64,000 bases of DNA from Lantana camara (Eukaryota > Streptophyta > Magnoliopsida > Lamiales > Verbenaceae), in contig CM074856.1 of NCBI GenBank assembly GCA_037501455.1, positions 54,093,001 to 54,157,000 on the forward strand, given 5' to 3'. The position numbers were made by a program, and so were the translations under genes. Position 1 is the first letter of the stretch. Each line of letters opens with the position of its first letter. Below are positions 37,540 through 49,323 of the stretch, piece by piece. A model generated the notes under the pieces. It ran no database searches and was not told the origin of the DNA. It saw only the letters and a program-made list of their open reading frames with translations.

Positions 37540-38390
37540 TAAAAATGCGTAATTGAAGTCATGGTTTGTCCAGAGAAACGTTAATAATGCGTAATTGGAT
37601 GTTGGACTTGTCAAGTGAAACTATAATAATGTGTAATTAGATGGGTGAAGTGTCAAGTGAAGCTGTAATAATGCGTAATTGGATGGGGACTTTGTCAAGT
37701 GAAACGGTAATAATGCGTAATTGGATGTTGAACTTTGTCAAGTGAAACGGTAATAATGCGTGATTGGATGGGGACTTTGTCAAGTGAAACGGTAATAATA
37801 CGTAATTGGATGGGGACTTTGTCAAGTGAAACTGTAATAATGCGTAATTGGATGGGGACTTCGTCAAGTGAAACTGGAATAATGCGTAATTAGATGGGTG
37901 AAGTGTCAAGTGAAACTGTAATAATGCGTAATTGGATGGGGACTTTGTCCAGTGAAACTGTAATAATGCGTAATTGGATGGGGACTTTGTCGAGTGAAAC
38001 TAGAATAATGCGTAATTGGATGGGGACTTTGTCCAGTGAAACTAGAATAATACGTAATTGGATGGGGACTTTGTCCAGTGAAACTGGAATAATGCGTAAT
38101 TGGATGTTGGATTTGTCCAGTGAAACTGGAATAATGCGTAATTGGATGGGGACTTTGTCCAGTGAAACTGGAATAATGCGTAATTGGATGTTGGACTTTG
38201 TCAAGTGAAACGGTAATAATGCGTAATTAGATGGGGACTTTGTCAAGTGAAATTGGAATAATGCGTAATTGGATGGGGACTTTGTCAAGTGAAACTGGAA
38301 TAATGCGTAATTGGATAGGGACTTTGTCAAGTGAAACGGTAATAACGCGTAATTGGATGGGGACTTTGTCAAGTGAAACTGGAATCAATC
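37540..38390 (+). repeat. 42-bp minisatellite array A (~20 units)
   Basis: The unit is AATGCGTAATTGGATGGGGA + CTTTGTCAAGTGAAAC + TGTAAT (42 bases, 14 codons). Units vary at a few positions (GTCAAGTG/GTCCAGTG, CTGTAAT/CGGTAAT/CTGGAAT, GATGGGG/GATGTTG). Because 42 is a multiple of three, long ORFs of 14-residue repeats run through both strands; these are a by-product of the period. Confidence 0.92.
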
Positions 38391-38514
38391 TTGTTCATAA
38401 CGCAATGTTTTAACCACAATCTTGTTCATAACTGTATTGTTGTAATGATATGATCATCATTCAATCAATCTTGTAAATGTTGCAATGTTTTAATCACAAT
38501 CTTTTTAATTGGAC

Positions 38515-38850
38515 AAAGTCCCCATCCAATTACGCATTATTACCGTTTCACTCGACAAAGTCCCTACCCAATTACGCATTATTCCAGTTTCACTCGACAA
38601 AGTCCCCGTCCAATTACGCATTATTCCAGTTTCACTTGACAAAGTCCCCATCCAATTACGCATTATTCCAGTTTCACTGGACAAAGTCCCGATCCAATTA
38701 CGCATTATTACAGTTTCACTGGACAAAGTCCCCATCCAATTACGCATTATTCCAGTTTCACTTGACAAAGTCCCCATCCAATTACGCATTATTACCGTTT
38801 CACTTGACAAAGTCCCCATCCAATTACGCATTTTTAATGTTTAACTGGAC
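38515..38850 (-). repeat. 42-bp minisatellite array B (~8 units), inverted relative to A
   Basis: The same unit as array A in reverse complement (GACAAAGTCCCCATCCAATT + ACGCATTATT), separated from array A by about 120 bases. The two arrays could fold into a long imperfect hairpin. Degenerate units continue to about 38915. Confidence 0.92.
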
Positions 38851-38999
38851 ACACCCAACTTTCAATTACGCAATTTTTACCTTTTGCTTGACAAACCCAA
38901 CTTTTACTTACCAAATTACAAAGAAACTTTATACATACAAAATTATAAAAAAAAATAGTATTTCTTGCATACAAGCTGTTGAAGACCAAATTTTAGAAG

Positions 39000-41396
39000 C
39001 TAGTGGGCGATGTGAACACGGTAATCAGCAATGGGGACCTCTTTTGCAAACTGGTTGTACTCCGCGGTGTCCTTTGCAAGTGACTCCACGAAGAGGCAAA
39101 TAAACGCCCCACAGTCCAAGCTTCCTGGTGCTTGAGTACGGCTGCATGTGGCTTCTGGGTGCCTTTCAGATGCAGCAACTGTGGCCATGCCCTTGTATTC
39201 CCAGTATGTTTTCATGAAACAACCCCATACCTTCTCCGCGTGGCGTGTTCTAGGCGAGCTCATGGAGTTGTATGCCAAGAACTTATTCTCCACTTTGTTG
39301 TACACTACCAAATACCAATGATTGGTAGTGTTCAATGGGAATATAACGTACCGGCATTGGTCAAGGACACCGCTGTTGAGCCCTTCTAGCTGCAGCACCG
39401 CATACTTTATCAATTTGGGCTCTTCAAGAAATTTACCCATCTTTTTCGCTGAGAGATAGTGGGTTTTCGTGTATCCCTTAACCAAATCTATTATATGTTG
39501 TGTGAGAAATGAAGAAACGCAATAGATTTTGTGGGATTTTGTGGGAATGTACTCATTATCCATCAGTATATGAAAATAGGCCTCGAAACCCTTTGATTCA
39601 CTGACTGACCCCATACCAGTCTCAGAATATCACTCACCAACACCCGCGTTTCATCGCCACACACATATACCACCTTATCACTGGGAATAAAATAAAAGAC
39701 AATTACACATTGATACAGATTTGATTTTGAAATTACTAATTACGCATAAAAAACAACTTACTTGAACGTGCTAGCGTAGTCATCAATGATCCCATCGATC
39801 ACCTCAAGGGCTTCATCGTTCAAAGATGCACGCCCGTCAAAATCCTTTCTACCTACAAAGGACTTCAAATCATCAGCAACAGAATAAACTGGGACATCAA
39901 CATCATCATCATCAGCTTCCTCAACAACATGAATTGCTTCATGAGGGAACTCAGCGGCACCTTGCTCAACCTCATCAGCAGCAGCCCCCTCAACTTCATC
40001 CTCAGATTTCCCCCATTGACTCTTCAAATCACACATGACATCAGAAACAATAATGGTTACAGAATCATGCCTCGCAAGCTCCTGCACATCTTCAACCTTC
40101 TCCCCTACATCATTCTCATCCTCTACAACATTCTCCTCACCCTCATCCTGCTCCTCAGTTTCATCCTTCCCCTCAGCAACATCCCCTTCAACCCCTTGTA
40201 CAACAGAGTTCTCAGCAGCTGCCTTCCTTCCTTTGTTAGACTTTGCACGCTTATTAGATTTTTTCCTCTTACTGTCTTTCTTCTCCTCGTCCACGTCATC
40301 ATCATCATCATCATCATCAACCTCATTTTGAAAGGCTGACTCTGGTAGATCCTCTACACAATCAAGCAACTTAAGCTCCTTTTTATTAGCAGGTTTAATT
40401 TGATATAACTGCAAGCAAACGATTAAATTGTATAAAATACGTGTATAGCCCATCATAATTCATCTATACATAATGTTTACTTACGTCGGAGAAGGCCAGC
40501 TTGCTGAAATGCTTTTCAATTTCCTTCTTTTGTGCAGGCAAATTACTCTTCCCCCATTTCAAAAACCGTGGGAAGGCCTGCACCAACACGGCATACCCAC
40601 AGGAGGGAAAATGCTCAATGAACCAAGCCTGGATTTAAAACAGACTAAGGGGATCAAAAAGACAAACCCAACCGCGTAGATATAAAAACCAAGATAACAA
40701 TATATATATTCTTACCATCAGCCCCATGGTACAACCGTCAAGAAACTGTTTGGAATCAACTTTGAACTTCTCAATTGACAAAACCAAAAAATTATAAACA
40801 ACAGTACCCCAAGCGAATCGGTCGATATACGTTAAGTTATCTACATAGCATATCAGACCAATTGGCAGCTTAAGGCTGCTGCGTGGAAAAAGCAATGTAG
40901 AAAAAATAAACAATATGAACATTCTTGCAAAATCATCGACGCCTTCTGCATCACTCCTACGAGCCAAGCCCTGTAACTTGGCCAATATGTTAGCACGTGT
41001 CACCCTACCGTTTTTGTTATCAAAATACAGTTGCCGGAATCGTGATTTCACTCTAACATAAGGATCAACAGGGTTACCCTCACATTGTAGCCCCAAAACA
41101 ATTGAGAGCTCTGTGTCAGTAAAGGGTACACTAACTTGCCCAAAGTTGAATGTCCGTAGATCCACGTTATAACGTTCCAGCAACGCCCCAACGTGTTTGT
41201 TTGTACCTTGAACTCCATGCATTTGAAGGAATGACCCAAAAGGAGTCGCCAATATCCTCTGCCTTTGGGCATCAGTTAGCACACCAATTTCGGCCATTTT
41301 TTCAGTAAAATATGTTGGCGAGCAACGGCATTGTATTTCATCGCGCCGCGTAGTTTTACTGCTGGACCTATTTGAGATTTGCTTCAATCTAGCCAT
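39000..41396 (-). CDS. Transposon-borne Ulp1-type (C48) cysteine protease gene, multi-exon
   Basis: Probable exons on the minus strand: 41396-40716 (ATG at 41396, MARLKQISNR; ends ATG|GTAAGA), 40628-40485 (after AAATCCAG; ends GAC|GTAAGT), 40408-39762 (after TTGCTTGCAG; ends AA|GTAAGT), then a part beginning at 39680 (after TTCCCAG) and the protease part 39614-39000. Exon 1 resembles the N-terminal domain common in plant ULP-like transposon genes (CSPTYFTEKM, TPFGSFLQMHG, TELSIVLGLQCEG). Exon 3 is acidic and Lys-rich. The C48 domain has His in NHWYLVV, Asn in AYNSM (Asp in most Ulp1 enzymes), Gln in TQAPGSLDCG and the Cys nucleophile in LDCGAF. A frame change between 39680 and 39614 is unresolved: an extra intron or a frameshift. 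The predicted role is cleavage of SUMO-like conjugates, unproven for such genes. Confidence 0.68.
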
Positions 41397-41736
41397 CGGA
41401 ACTAATTGAGAACGAAAACTGCCCAATTAATTGCAAGCCCTAAACGCGGAATTGGAATCCCTAAATGCCGAATTAATACCCTCAAATCCGGAATTAAAAA
41501 CTTAAATTGCAGTATCAGGGTTGTTACAATTACCGGATGTGGGGGCGGAAGTATGGACGCCGGAGTGCTCGTCTGCGGCGGCAGATATCAGGTTCTCAAA
41601 GATGAAGCTTTGGGTTTCACTGGCATTCAAGGAGGGCAAAACGGCCTTTTCACACGTTTTGGGGGGTTTACAAAAAATATGTTGTGTATTGGGGATGTAA
41701 AATTGGTTATTTTCAAACTGGGGTGTTTGGGATAAG

Positions 41737-42337
41737 CTATAATGCACGGACACTCCGAATTTTCGTCCCGTGCAGTGAAGGACACGTGTCGAACACGGAC
41801 ACGACTCCGACACGCCTCCGACACGCCTCCGACACGGCAAAAGGTGTCCCAAAATAAAAAAAAAATTCCGACACGCCGAGGACACGGCTCGGACACGGCT
41901 CAAGAAGTGTCCGACACGGCCCGGACACTTTAAGACCAAAAATTCAAAAAAATAATATATTTTTTTATTTTTTCCTAAAAATTTGATGATATAATTTTTT
42001 AGGAAAAAAAAAAGAATTATATAAATTTGCTAAAAGATGTATAATATTAATTTAAATTTAATTAATTTTTTTAGAATATTATTACATAAAAAATATATTA
42101 ATATTATTTGTAATGATTTTAAATGTTGAATTGGAAAATGGTGTATGTTATCTAAGTTTGTAATATTGAATAATTTTATCAATATTATATATATATATAT
42201 ATATAATATTTTATTTATTTATATATAATATAGCCGTGTCGGAGCCGTGTCGTGTCCTAAATTTTTAAAAAAATCCGTGTCGTCGTGTCCGTGTCGTGTC
42301 GTGTCCGTGTCGCCGTGTCCGTGTCCGTGCATCATAG
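41737..42337. mobile_element. hAT-type MITE (601 bp) rich in GTGTCCG repeats
   Basis: Termini CTATAATGCACGGACAC and, on the other strand, CTATGATGCACGGACAC are flanked by a perfect 8-bp duplication GGGATAAG (41729-41736, 42338-42345). Both ends carry many degenerate copies of ACACGGAC/CCGACACG; the middle is AT-rich. No coding sequence. It inserted at the right end of the ULP-bearing MULE. Confidence 0.8.
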
Positions 42338-42345
42338 GGGATAAG

Positions 42346-42761
42346 TCATTACCCTTATCAGGGATGAAACATTAATTATCCGTAAAACAAATTACACATC
42401 CATTTCTAAAATATAAATTTAATTTATTCGTACATGTCCTTGACATCCCTCGACGAATATGTTTGCAACCTTCCGCATCAATCCTCCATTAGTTTTCTCA
42501 CATGCACACAAGATATCGATTTTTGCGTGCACCATATGTAACATACATGCACGACCACACTCGATGCTCGGTTATCAAATCTAATTCTACGTAAATTTCA
42601 TCAAAACTGCAATCTTTGTTGAAAGAAAATACTTTCCTCCAAGTGAAAACACTCTTAAGCATGGTGTTTTCCCAATCAAGGCCCCGACGTGTACCTATCC
42701 TCGCAACCTATCAAGTTTAAGGCACCTAACATTTAGATAGACTTGCAAATTATAACTTTAA
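42346..42761. other. Intergenic host DNA
   Basis: No gene, RNA or repeat recognised between the MITE and the Helitron 3' terminus. Confidence 0.5.
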
Positions 42762-42772
42762 CTAGTTACAAA

Positions 42773-42790
42773 CCCGTACCAAGGCACGGG
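42773..42790 (-). other. Helitron 3'-terminal hairpin
   Basis: CCCGTACCAAGGCACGGG forms a stem of 7-8 pairs with one mismatch and lies 7 bases from the terminal CTAG (42762-42765). Confidence 0.75.
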
Positions 42791-43616
42791 CTAAATTTTA
42801 TAAAAATATAATAAAAAAATCAATTAAAATATATTATTAAAATAATAGTTATTAAACAAAAATTTTATTTAAAATATTTGAATAGCATGTGAAATATTAT
42901 ATAAAAAAAATACTATTGAAATTAGAGAGAAATTTATTAAATATAAAATTAAAATTATTGTAAATTATATAAATTAAAAAAAAATAAAATGTGTATTTAA
43001 GAATATATGAAAAGTGCATTCTTAAAATGAAAATGAATAAAAATAAAACTCTAAAATTGTGCAATAAATTCCCGCATATATAAAGAAAAAATAAATATGT
43101 TACAAATTTTGAAAGAATTTCACAAATAAATTTATATATGCAAAATATAAAGATATCATGTTAAATCAAAATATATCATATTATTATTTGATAATTGTCA
43201 CACGAATATAATATATTATAAAAATGTAACTTTTAAAACATTAAAAAAATCAAATTTTAAAACTAAATTAATAATTTTAACATAATTACATGGACTTGAG
43301 AAGAGGTAGGAACGTAGTAAAAAAATATCATACGTACTCTAAATACCTACAAATAATTTGATCATCAAACTAACAGAACAATTAGAATTAAAAAAAAAAA
43401 ACACTTGATTAGAATAAGGAAAAAACACTTGATTAGAATAAGAAAACTTACCTCGAGTAAAGATGATCCTGCATGAAAAGACATATATAGATCCGAAAAG
43501 AGGTAGGAAATTAGCAAAAAAATAAATATTCTATTAGAATGAAAAAAAAAAAAACACTAATAAGACTTACCCTGAGGGGCAAAAAAATGATTATGCATAA
43601 AAAAGAAAATTCATAT

Positions 43617-44448
43617 TGATGGGTTCTGAATATAGGATACAGAGCCCGATTACTTTAGAATTTGTTTAAGTGAGGAAACCACCGGAAGTTCGCCGGAAAG
43701 GATGGGGGTTCTACCTGCTAGGACAAACTCACAGACAAAGTCAGAAGGCCAAGCTGGCGGAACTGGGGGTGATACCCAGTTTGGCTCTTCGACGATCAAG
43801 TCAGATGAAGATCTGAAAGAGAAAGTATGCTAAGTATGGAGCTGCTGTAATGGAAAGTGCTTACCGTGGAGAAGATGACCTTACATATTTATAGTTGATG
43901 GTCAGGGACCCTTTGGTCATTTACACCGTGTGGTCCTGACCGAATGTTGCCCTAACACGTGGCATTGCGAGAGAAACCCAGGAGGAATATTCTCTGCAAA
44001 AGCTGGTGAAAGGTGGTGGTGGCAACAGTGGTAGGTGCGCGGGCATGTACGGTGTGTCAGAGAGCCGTTTTGGGGGTTGGTAACAAGGGTCTGAGAGCGC
44101 GCTCGTGTCAACCAAAAACCTTGGAGGCCAAGAAATCCGCTGGGGGATGACGGCCAAGGCATGTGTAATAAGTTGGAGTGGAAGCCTCTCTGAGGGAGGG
44201 TAGCGCTCGAAGAGGGCCTCCCTTGATTGATTGGAACGTTAGCCATGTAGTGGGAATAGGGCTCGTGAGAGAGTGGTAATATTGATCACGTGCGTATGTA
44301 GCAGAGACGGCACGTGTTCTTGGATGATACCGGCGCTTGAGGGGCTTCAGCGCTCGTGTATGGCTATTGCGATCACAAGAAGACAGGCGTTATCGTCTTG
44401 GAGGTGCCACGTGCCAAAATGTGGGACAAGCGTGTTTTTACTCCATCA
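43617..44448 (-). repeat. 3' LTR of Tat copy 2 (832 bp)
   Basis: Same length as and ~96% identical to 57261-58092. On the minus strand it starts TGATGGAGTAAAAACACG. Confidence 0.95.
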
Positions 44449-44463
44449 TTTTTCCCCCCAATT
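44449..44463 (-). other. Polypurine tract of Tat copy 2
   Basis: On the minus strand TTGGGGGGAAAAA adjoins the 3' LTR; copy 1 has the same signal (TTTGGGGGGCAAAA). Confidence 0.8.
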
Positions 44464-44671
44464 CTGTAGTCCTTAGTGATAAGGACTGTAGAATTCAACT
44501 AGTACAATCCGCCGAGCGTGGTGCTCGAATGAGGCCTGGCGTGTTGAGCAATCATCCTTCTGATCACGCCATTAATGCGGTCTTTTCATCTGACCGCTTG
44601 TAACGTTTAAGCATTAAATGCAGTCCTTTCTTCTGACCACTTGGAGCGTCTAAGCATTAAATGCTGATGCG

Positions 44672-45986
44672 TAGGGATGTAAACGAGCCGAGCCGAGCCG
44701 AGCCGAGCCTTGACATTTTTTGTGGGTTCGAGATCGGGCTCGTGGCTTAAATTATTGGCTCGGGCTTGGCTTGCGAGCCACCGAGCCACGTTTCTTTGGG
44801 TTCGGGCTTGGTTCGTGCCAAGCCCGAGCTGGCTCGGCTCGGCTCGCAAGCCTAATTTGCTGCAGAATTTTCTCTCCCATTTTTCACAGATCTGGACAAA
44901 CCTTCTCTCCCTTTTTCAACAGATCTACAGATCTGAAACTTAAAAAAGGTTTAGCAACAAAACTTCTCTCCCTTCTTCCACAGATCTGGAACTTACAAAG
45001 GTTTTGCAACAAACCTAGGGAATTAACGTCAAAGCAATTTTCATACATTATTAGAAAAAAAAAAAAAATCCATCTCAAGCATAATATCTAACCATCAAAT
45101 TACCACATGTTTTTCTCCAATATAATAAACCACGATGATACAAAATAAACACCTAATATTGTTCGAAGATTTATTCAAAAAAATAAAAAATTATTTGTAA
45201 ATTATCTCTGAATATAACAACGGTGGATGGGAGAGGAGCAGGTGGCGCGGCAGCTGCGGAATGAACAGGCCTGGGCGATGGCGGTGTGGTGTCGGCGGCA
45301 TGGAGTTAGCTAGGGGAAGCGGTGGTCTGGTGGGGCGGTGGCTGTTGTGGGAGAGAGAGAACGGTGGTGCAAGATGGTGCGGATGGGAATTCAACTACCA
45401 CTGTAATTTCATAAAATCTCTCTTTTTCTCACCTTCTGGGATGTCCCAGAACCGTTTGTCTGCTGCTAACACAAAAAGTCGTCAACCTCCTAAATCGCTA
45501 CACCTGCAAAAGCAAATAGAGCAATAATTCTTGCAATTATCAAGAACCCAAGTGAAGAAATTGCATAAAGAACGAGTAAATTTGGAAATTTACAGAAAAC
45601 ATATTGAGAATCTGTTGGGGGAAAGCAGAGAGGGAGAGATGAACTTCCCCCAAGAAATTGATGTAGATCCACAGAGGCCCATTTTCGTGAGAAAGAAACT
45701 AGAGAGAAAATGGGCAGCGGCGGAGTGTGCTGCTGCTTCAGTGTTATGTATGGTTTGTAAAATATTAAAGTATATATATATATATAATATATATTATTAA
45801 TTATTTAATGGTTCGCGAGCCAGCTCGCGAGCCGTCGAACAAAGAAGACCTGGCTCGGGCTTGGCTTGATGGAACCAGGAGCCGAGCCATGGCTCGGCTC
45901 GGCTTGACAACCACGAACCTGAGTGCGAGCTTTGGCCGAGCCAGCTTGCGAAGCTCGCGAGCTGGCTCGGCTCATTTACATCCCTA
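44672..45986. mobile_element. hAT-type non-autonomous element (1315 bp) inside Tat copy 2
   Basis: Inverted termini TAGGGATGTAAACGAGCC and GGCTCATTTACATCCCTA are flanked by the perfect 8-bp duplication CTGATGCG (44664-44671, 45987-45994). Subterminal regions hold many GAGCCGAGCC and GGCTCG repeats. Short ORFs inside have no recognised domain. It sits upstream of the antisense gene's TATA box. Confidence 0.88.
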
Positions 45987-46109
45987 CTGATGCGCGTGGG
46001 GCGCGTGGGACTTGGGAAGTACGCGGCGGTTCAGTAAAGTGAACGGTTTTCTAGGCGGGAAATGATTGCGATTTTGAATTTTTTGCCAGAAACGTACCAA
46101 CTTCCATCC

Positions 46110-46120
46110 CTATAAATAAG
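46110..46120 (+). promoter_or_regulatory. TATA box of the antisense gene, copy 2
   Basis: CTATAAATAAGG lies about 290 bases upstream of the antisense ATG at 46401, at the position matching the box of copy 1. Confidence 0.55.
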
Positions 46121-46400
46121 GGATTCTATATCCATTCCATCTTTTACGCGAACACACATCCAGAGCATCCTCTTGCAGAGAAATTCCTTGCAAACCAGTT
46201 CCAGAGAATTCCAACCTTTCTTTCAAGCTTTTTCAGAAAACTCAAGGTAATCTCCGGTGAAACTTTCTAACTATGCTAACCTTAGAATGTGATTTAGGAT
46301 TTGGTAGTCCCTTAGGCTTTATTTCTCCTGAGATCCCCAATTTCTTTGAAAATCCCCCACTTCCAAAAATCCCCATACTCCTTCCAAATTCCATCACTAC

Positions 46401-49323
46401 CATGGCCGGAAATCATGCGAAAGAGTTCGCCCGTGAAGTGGAAGACATGGCTACTCAGAGTTCGTCTTCGCCGGGCTCTCCTAGGGATAAGGAGTTGGAT
46501 GCGGCCGTGATGGCCATAGATGAAAGGAACCCAGGTGGGGTTGAACACCTTTTTTAGGAGATGAATTTAGTAATGGAGGCGGAGAGGCAAGGGGTGACTC
46601 TCCCGATAACAGAGAGCGCAACCCACCCCCATCGCCATACTGTGACGGTGGCCATTGCTGCCCCGGCCCCGGAACCTGAGGAAGTAGCAGGGCCCTCCGG
46701 GAGGCCCAGTGACAAAGGCAAGGGCAAGAAAACTCAAAGACCCAAGAAGACCAAGAAAACCAAGGGGCCCAACGAGGGTGAAGGCTCGGGCATGCAAGCG
46801 ACCAAGCGTACCCCAGACGAGACCCAGTACAATCACCTTGGGAGAAGTGAAGACAATGTTGGCACCAATTTACTGGGACGAGCGCTTCACATGGAGGATC
46901 CCTGACCATCACGAGCGTGCCAACCATCCACCACCCAGTGAAATGGCGGTCTACATGGATGCAGTCAGTTCTAGAGGCTTGAGGTTCCTGATTCCAGCCC
47001 CATTGGCCAGCATCCTGAATGACCTGCACCTCTGCCCTTCTCAAATAGTGCCCAACGGACTTGCCCTAATAACAAGTTTCATAATTCTCATGAGGTGTGC
47101 TGGATTCGAGCCCTTCATGCGAAACTTCAATGCCCTTCTCCAAGTAGTCAGCTCACCGCGCTCATCACCTGAGGCGGGTGTCTTCTACTATATTCAAGCG
47201 AAGGCCCACTTGAAAGTGATCAACTCCCCTTCAACCACTTATGGCACAAACTGGAATGAGAAGTACATTTTTGTCAAAGCCCCAGAAGGTGATGATTTCG
47301 GGGTGGCCATGGAGTGGATATCCCATGGGAAGGGATCCCTCGTAAAGAGCCGCCTAGAGCCCGCCTTCCCGAGGGACTGGGCCAGGAAGTTGGCAGAGGC
47401 ATTGAGGGACGAGGGCCAATTAATCGAGGCCAAGGACTGGATCGATGATGCTGAGCTTATGTTTCTTTGCGGGCTCACTAACGACCCGCATTATCTTGAC
47501 AACCCTCCTGCTCGTGATTTGGAGAGAGACGGTTAGATTCTTAGGGCACTAACTTTTAGATAGGAATACTAACTGTATTTTTGCATTTGGAACTTGCATT
47601 TTGAGAAATTTGTTTAAGGGTTTCTAACCCTCGTTTCTGCCTTCCTCGCAGGGGTAGCAATTCTTGAGATGGTCGGAGGAATAAGACAAGCTGCTCGTTT
47701 CACCAATGCCAACAGGCGCCAGGGCCAGCAAGAAGAGCAACAAAATCCCCGAGGCCGTGGAGCAGGCCGGGGTGACAGACGTGGTGGCAACCGAGGCTCT
47801 AGCTCGAGCGCTGCCCCCAGCGCTCAAGGGCCACAAGGGCGAGGGGAAAATAGAGCGGCGAACACTGAAAACCGCCTGATGGTAAGGCCACCCGCCGCCA
47901 CAGATACAAGGGTGGCCAACCCTAACGCTGCCAACGAGACGAGGCCTCCTCCGAGCGTGGTAATCAATAAGGCTCCGTCAGGCTCTAGTCAACCCTCCCG
48001 CAAGAGGAAAAGGATGCCCGATGCCTTTGCGATAACAGGCAAGGGCAAGCAAGTAGTGGAGGGCCCAAAAGGCGGCGATGGTGAGACTTCCTCCTCAGAA
48101 GAGGAGCGCTTGTGGGATTTTGACCGTCGTGGGGACAGGACCTACAAGGGCTCCGCAGACGGGGGTGCGGTGTTACTGAGGCACGGGACCGTGTCTCACA
48201 CAATCAGCCAAGATTTATTCCAGAAGGCCCAGTTCTCCGCGGATCACAAGCACCTATACTCCGAGCCTGTGGAGAAGGTGACAAGTGATATGGTTTAAGC
48301 CATAATTTTTGTAAGTCTCCCTTCACTTGTAACTTCAGTTCCTTTCAAAGTAATGTCCTTAAACTTATTTGCTAACATTTTTGCCCTTTCGAACCTGTGC
48401 AGCAAGTGCTCTCAAGGGCAAAAAACATCCAGATGCGCGCCACGGTCTATGCTAACCGAAAGGCTAAATATAAGAAGATGGTGCGCACGAACGATCCAGC
48501 CCAACTGCAGGAGGAACTGGACACAGAGAAGGCCCTGTACAGTTCCTTTAAGGAGGTGCATAACAAAATGGAGGCTGAGATGAAGAAGTTCCAAGACGAC
48601 TTCAAAAATGCTGAGAACGCTCGAAGGAGCTAGCGCCATCAATTTAGGCAGCTGGAGGAGAAACACCAGAAGCTCACTGAGGATCGCAACGCCTTGAGGA
48701 CGAGGGCTGAGCAGGCGGAAAAGAGATACGCAGATACCATGAGCCAACTCCCCCACCAAATTGAGCAATCTAATAAGGAGGCGCTCATCAAATTCTGCCA
48801 CTCCAAGGCCTTCAACTTTGCAGCCTCCTTGCATTGTTTGGACGAGGCCCAAATGGCGTTCAACTTGGCGATCGATCAGGGCATCTTCAAGGGCTTGACA
48901 GATCCGGCCATTCATGGGGTGGAAGGCACGGGGCTCATGTTCAATGAGCGATGCGAAGAGGATGACGACGACCGTGATGATCCTGCGGCCAACATTTCAG
49001 AACCAGAATACGACTTCCTGGTCACCCTTATCCAGGATGAGTACATGGCGGCCCATCCTCCAGAAGGGGTCTCCCAAGCCGCACAGGATGAGGGGAACAG
49101 TAATGCTAAAAACCCCCCAATAAACGAGCCCCAAGCGCCCACAAAGAATGCCCCCGCTCCAGTTGTTGAAAATGCCAATGCTCCTGCCAACAATGCCAAC
49201 GAGCCCAACGCTCCTCAAGCGCCCGCAAACAATGAGCATGAGCCTCCAGCGGCCCAGCACCAAGAAGAAAACGCTCCCCCAACGCAAGAGTCGGAAGGCC
49301 CAGTTCATGGTCCTGTGGCTTAA
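46401..49323 (+). pseudogene. Three-exon antisense gene of Tat copy 2
   Basis: Exon 1 46401-47531 (ATG at 46401, MAGNHAKEFAREVEDM), exon 2 47652-48310, exon 3 48403-49323. Junctions G|GTTAGATTCTTAG, CTTCCTCGCAG|GGG, TTTTT|GTAAGT and CCTGTGCAG|CAA match those of copy 1. Exon 1 has the Transposase_28-like region (FLIPAPLASILNDLHLCPSQ, SSPRSSPEAGVFYYI); exon 2 is a basic Arg/Gly/Pro/Gln-rich linker with a nuclear-signal-like RKRKR-type cluster; exon 3 has a coiled coil of about 130 residues, a conserved KFCHSKAFNFAASLHC block and an acidic, Ala/Pro/Asn-rich tail. In-frame stops (about 46555, 48296 and 48631) make this copy non-functional as read. The gene runs opposite to gag-pol and ends near the pol end. 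Confidence 0.75.

Larger units (their letters stand above)
35981..41736. mobile_element. MULE-like element carrying ULP1-like and GRF zinc-finger genes
   Basis: The left end GTTATCCTAAACACCCTAGT and the complement of the right end CTTATCCCAAACACCCCAGT are the start of ~100-bp inverted repeats that match at about 75%. Inside are a GRF zinc-finger ORF (plus), inverted 42-bp arrays and a Ulp1-type protease gene (minus). No mudrA transposase domain is visible, so it would depend on another element. MULEs with Ulp1-like genes (KAONASHI type) are known in plants. The target duplication could not be settled because a hAT MITE is inserted at the right end. Confidence 0.65.

Noticed and set aside
37890..38372. 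Long ORFs of 14-residue repeats on both strands (for example 160 codons on the minus strand)
   Set aside because: The 42-base period is a multiple of three, so all stop-free frames repeat. There is no start context, no conserved bias and the same region is open on both strands.
37540..38850. CRISPR-like array
   Set aside because: The 42-base units are contiguous without unique spacers and the DNA is plant nuclear; this is a minisatellite.
40035..40331. Ser/Thr-rich ORF on the plus strand
   Set aside because: Complement of the acidic, repetitive exon 3 of the ULP-like gene (GAT/GAC and GAA runs), not a gene.
44710..45091. ORFs in the GAGCCGAGCC-rich ends of the hAT-type element
   Set aside because: Arise from subterminal repeats; frames are short and differ between ends.
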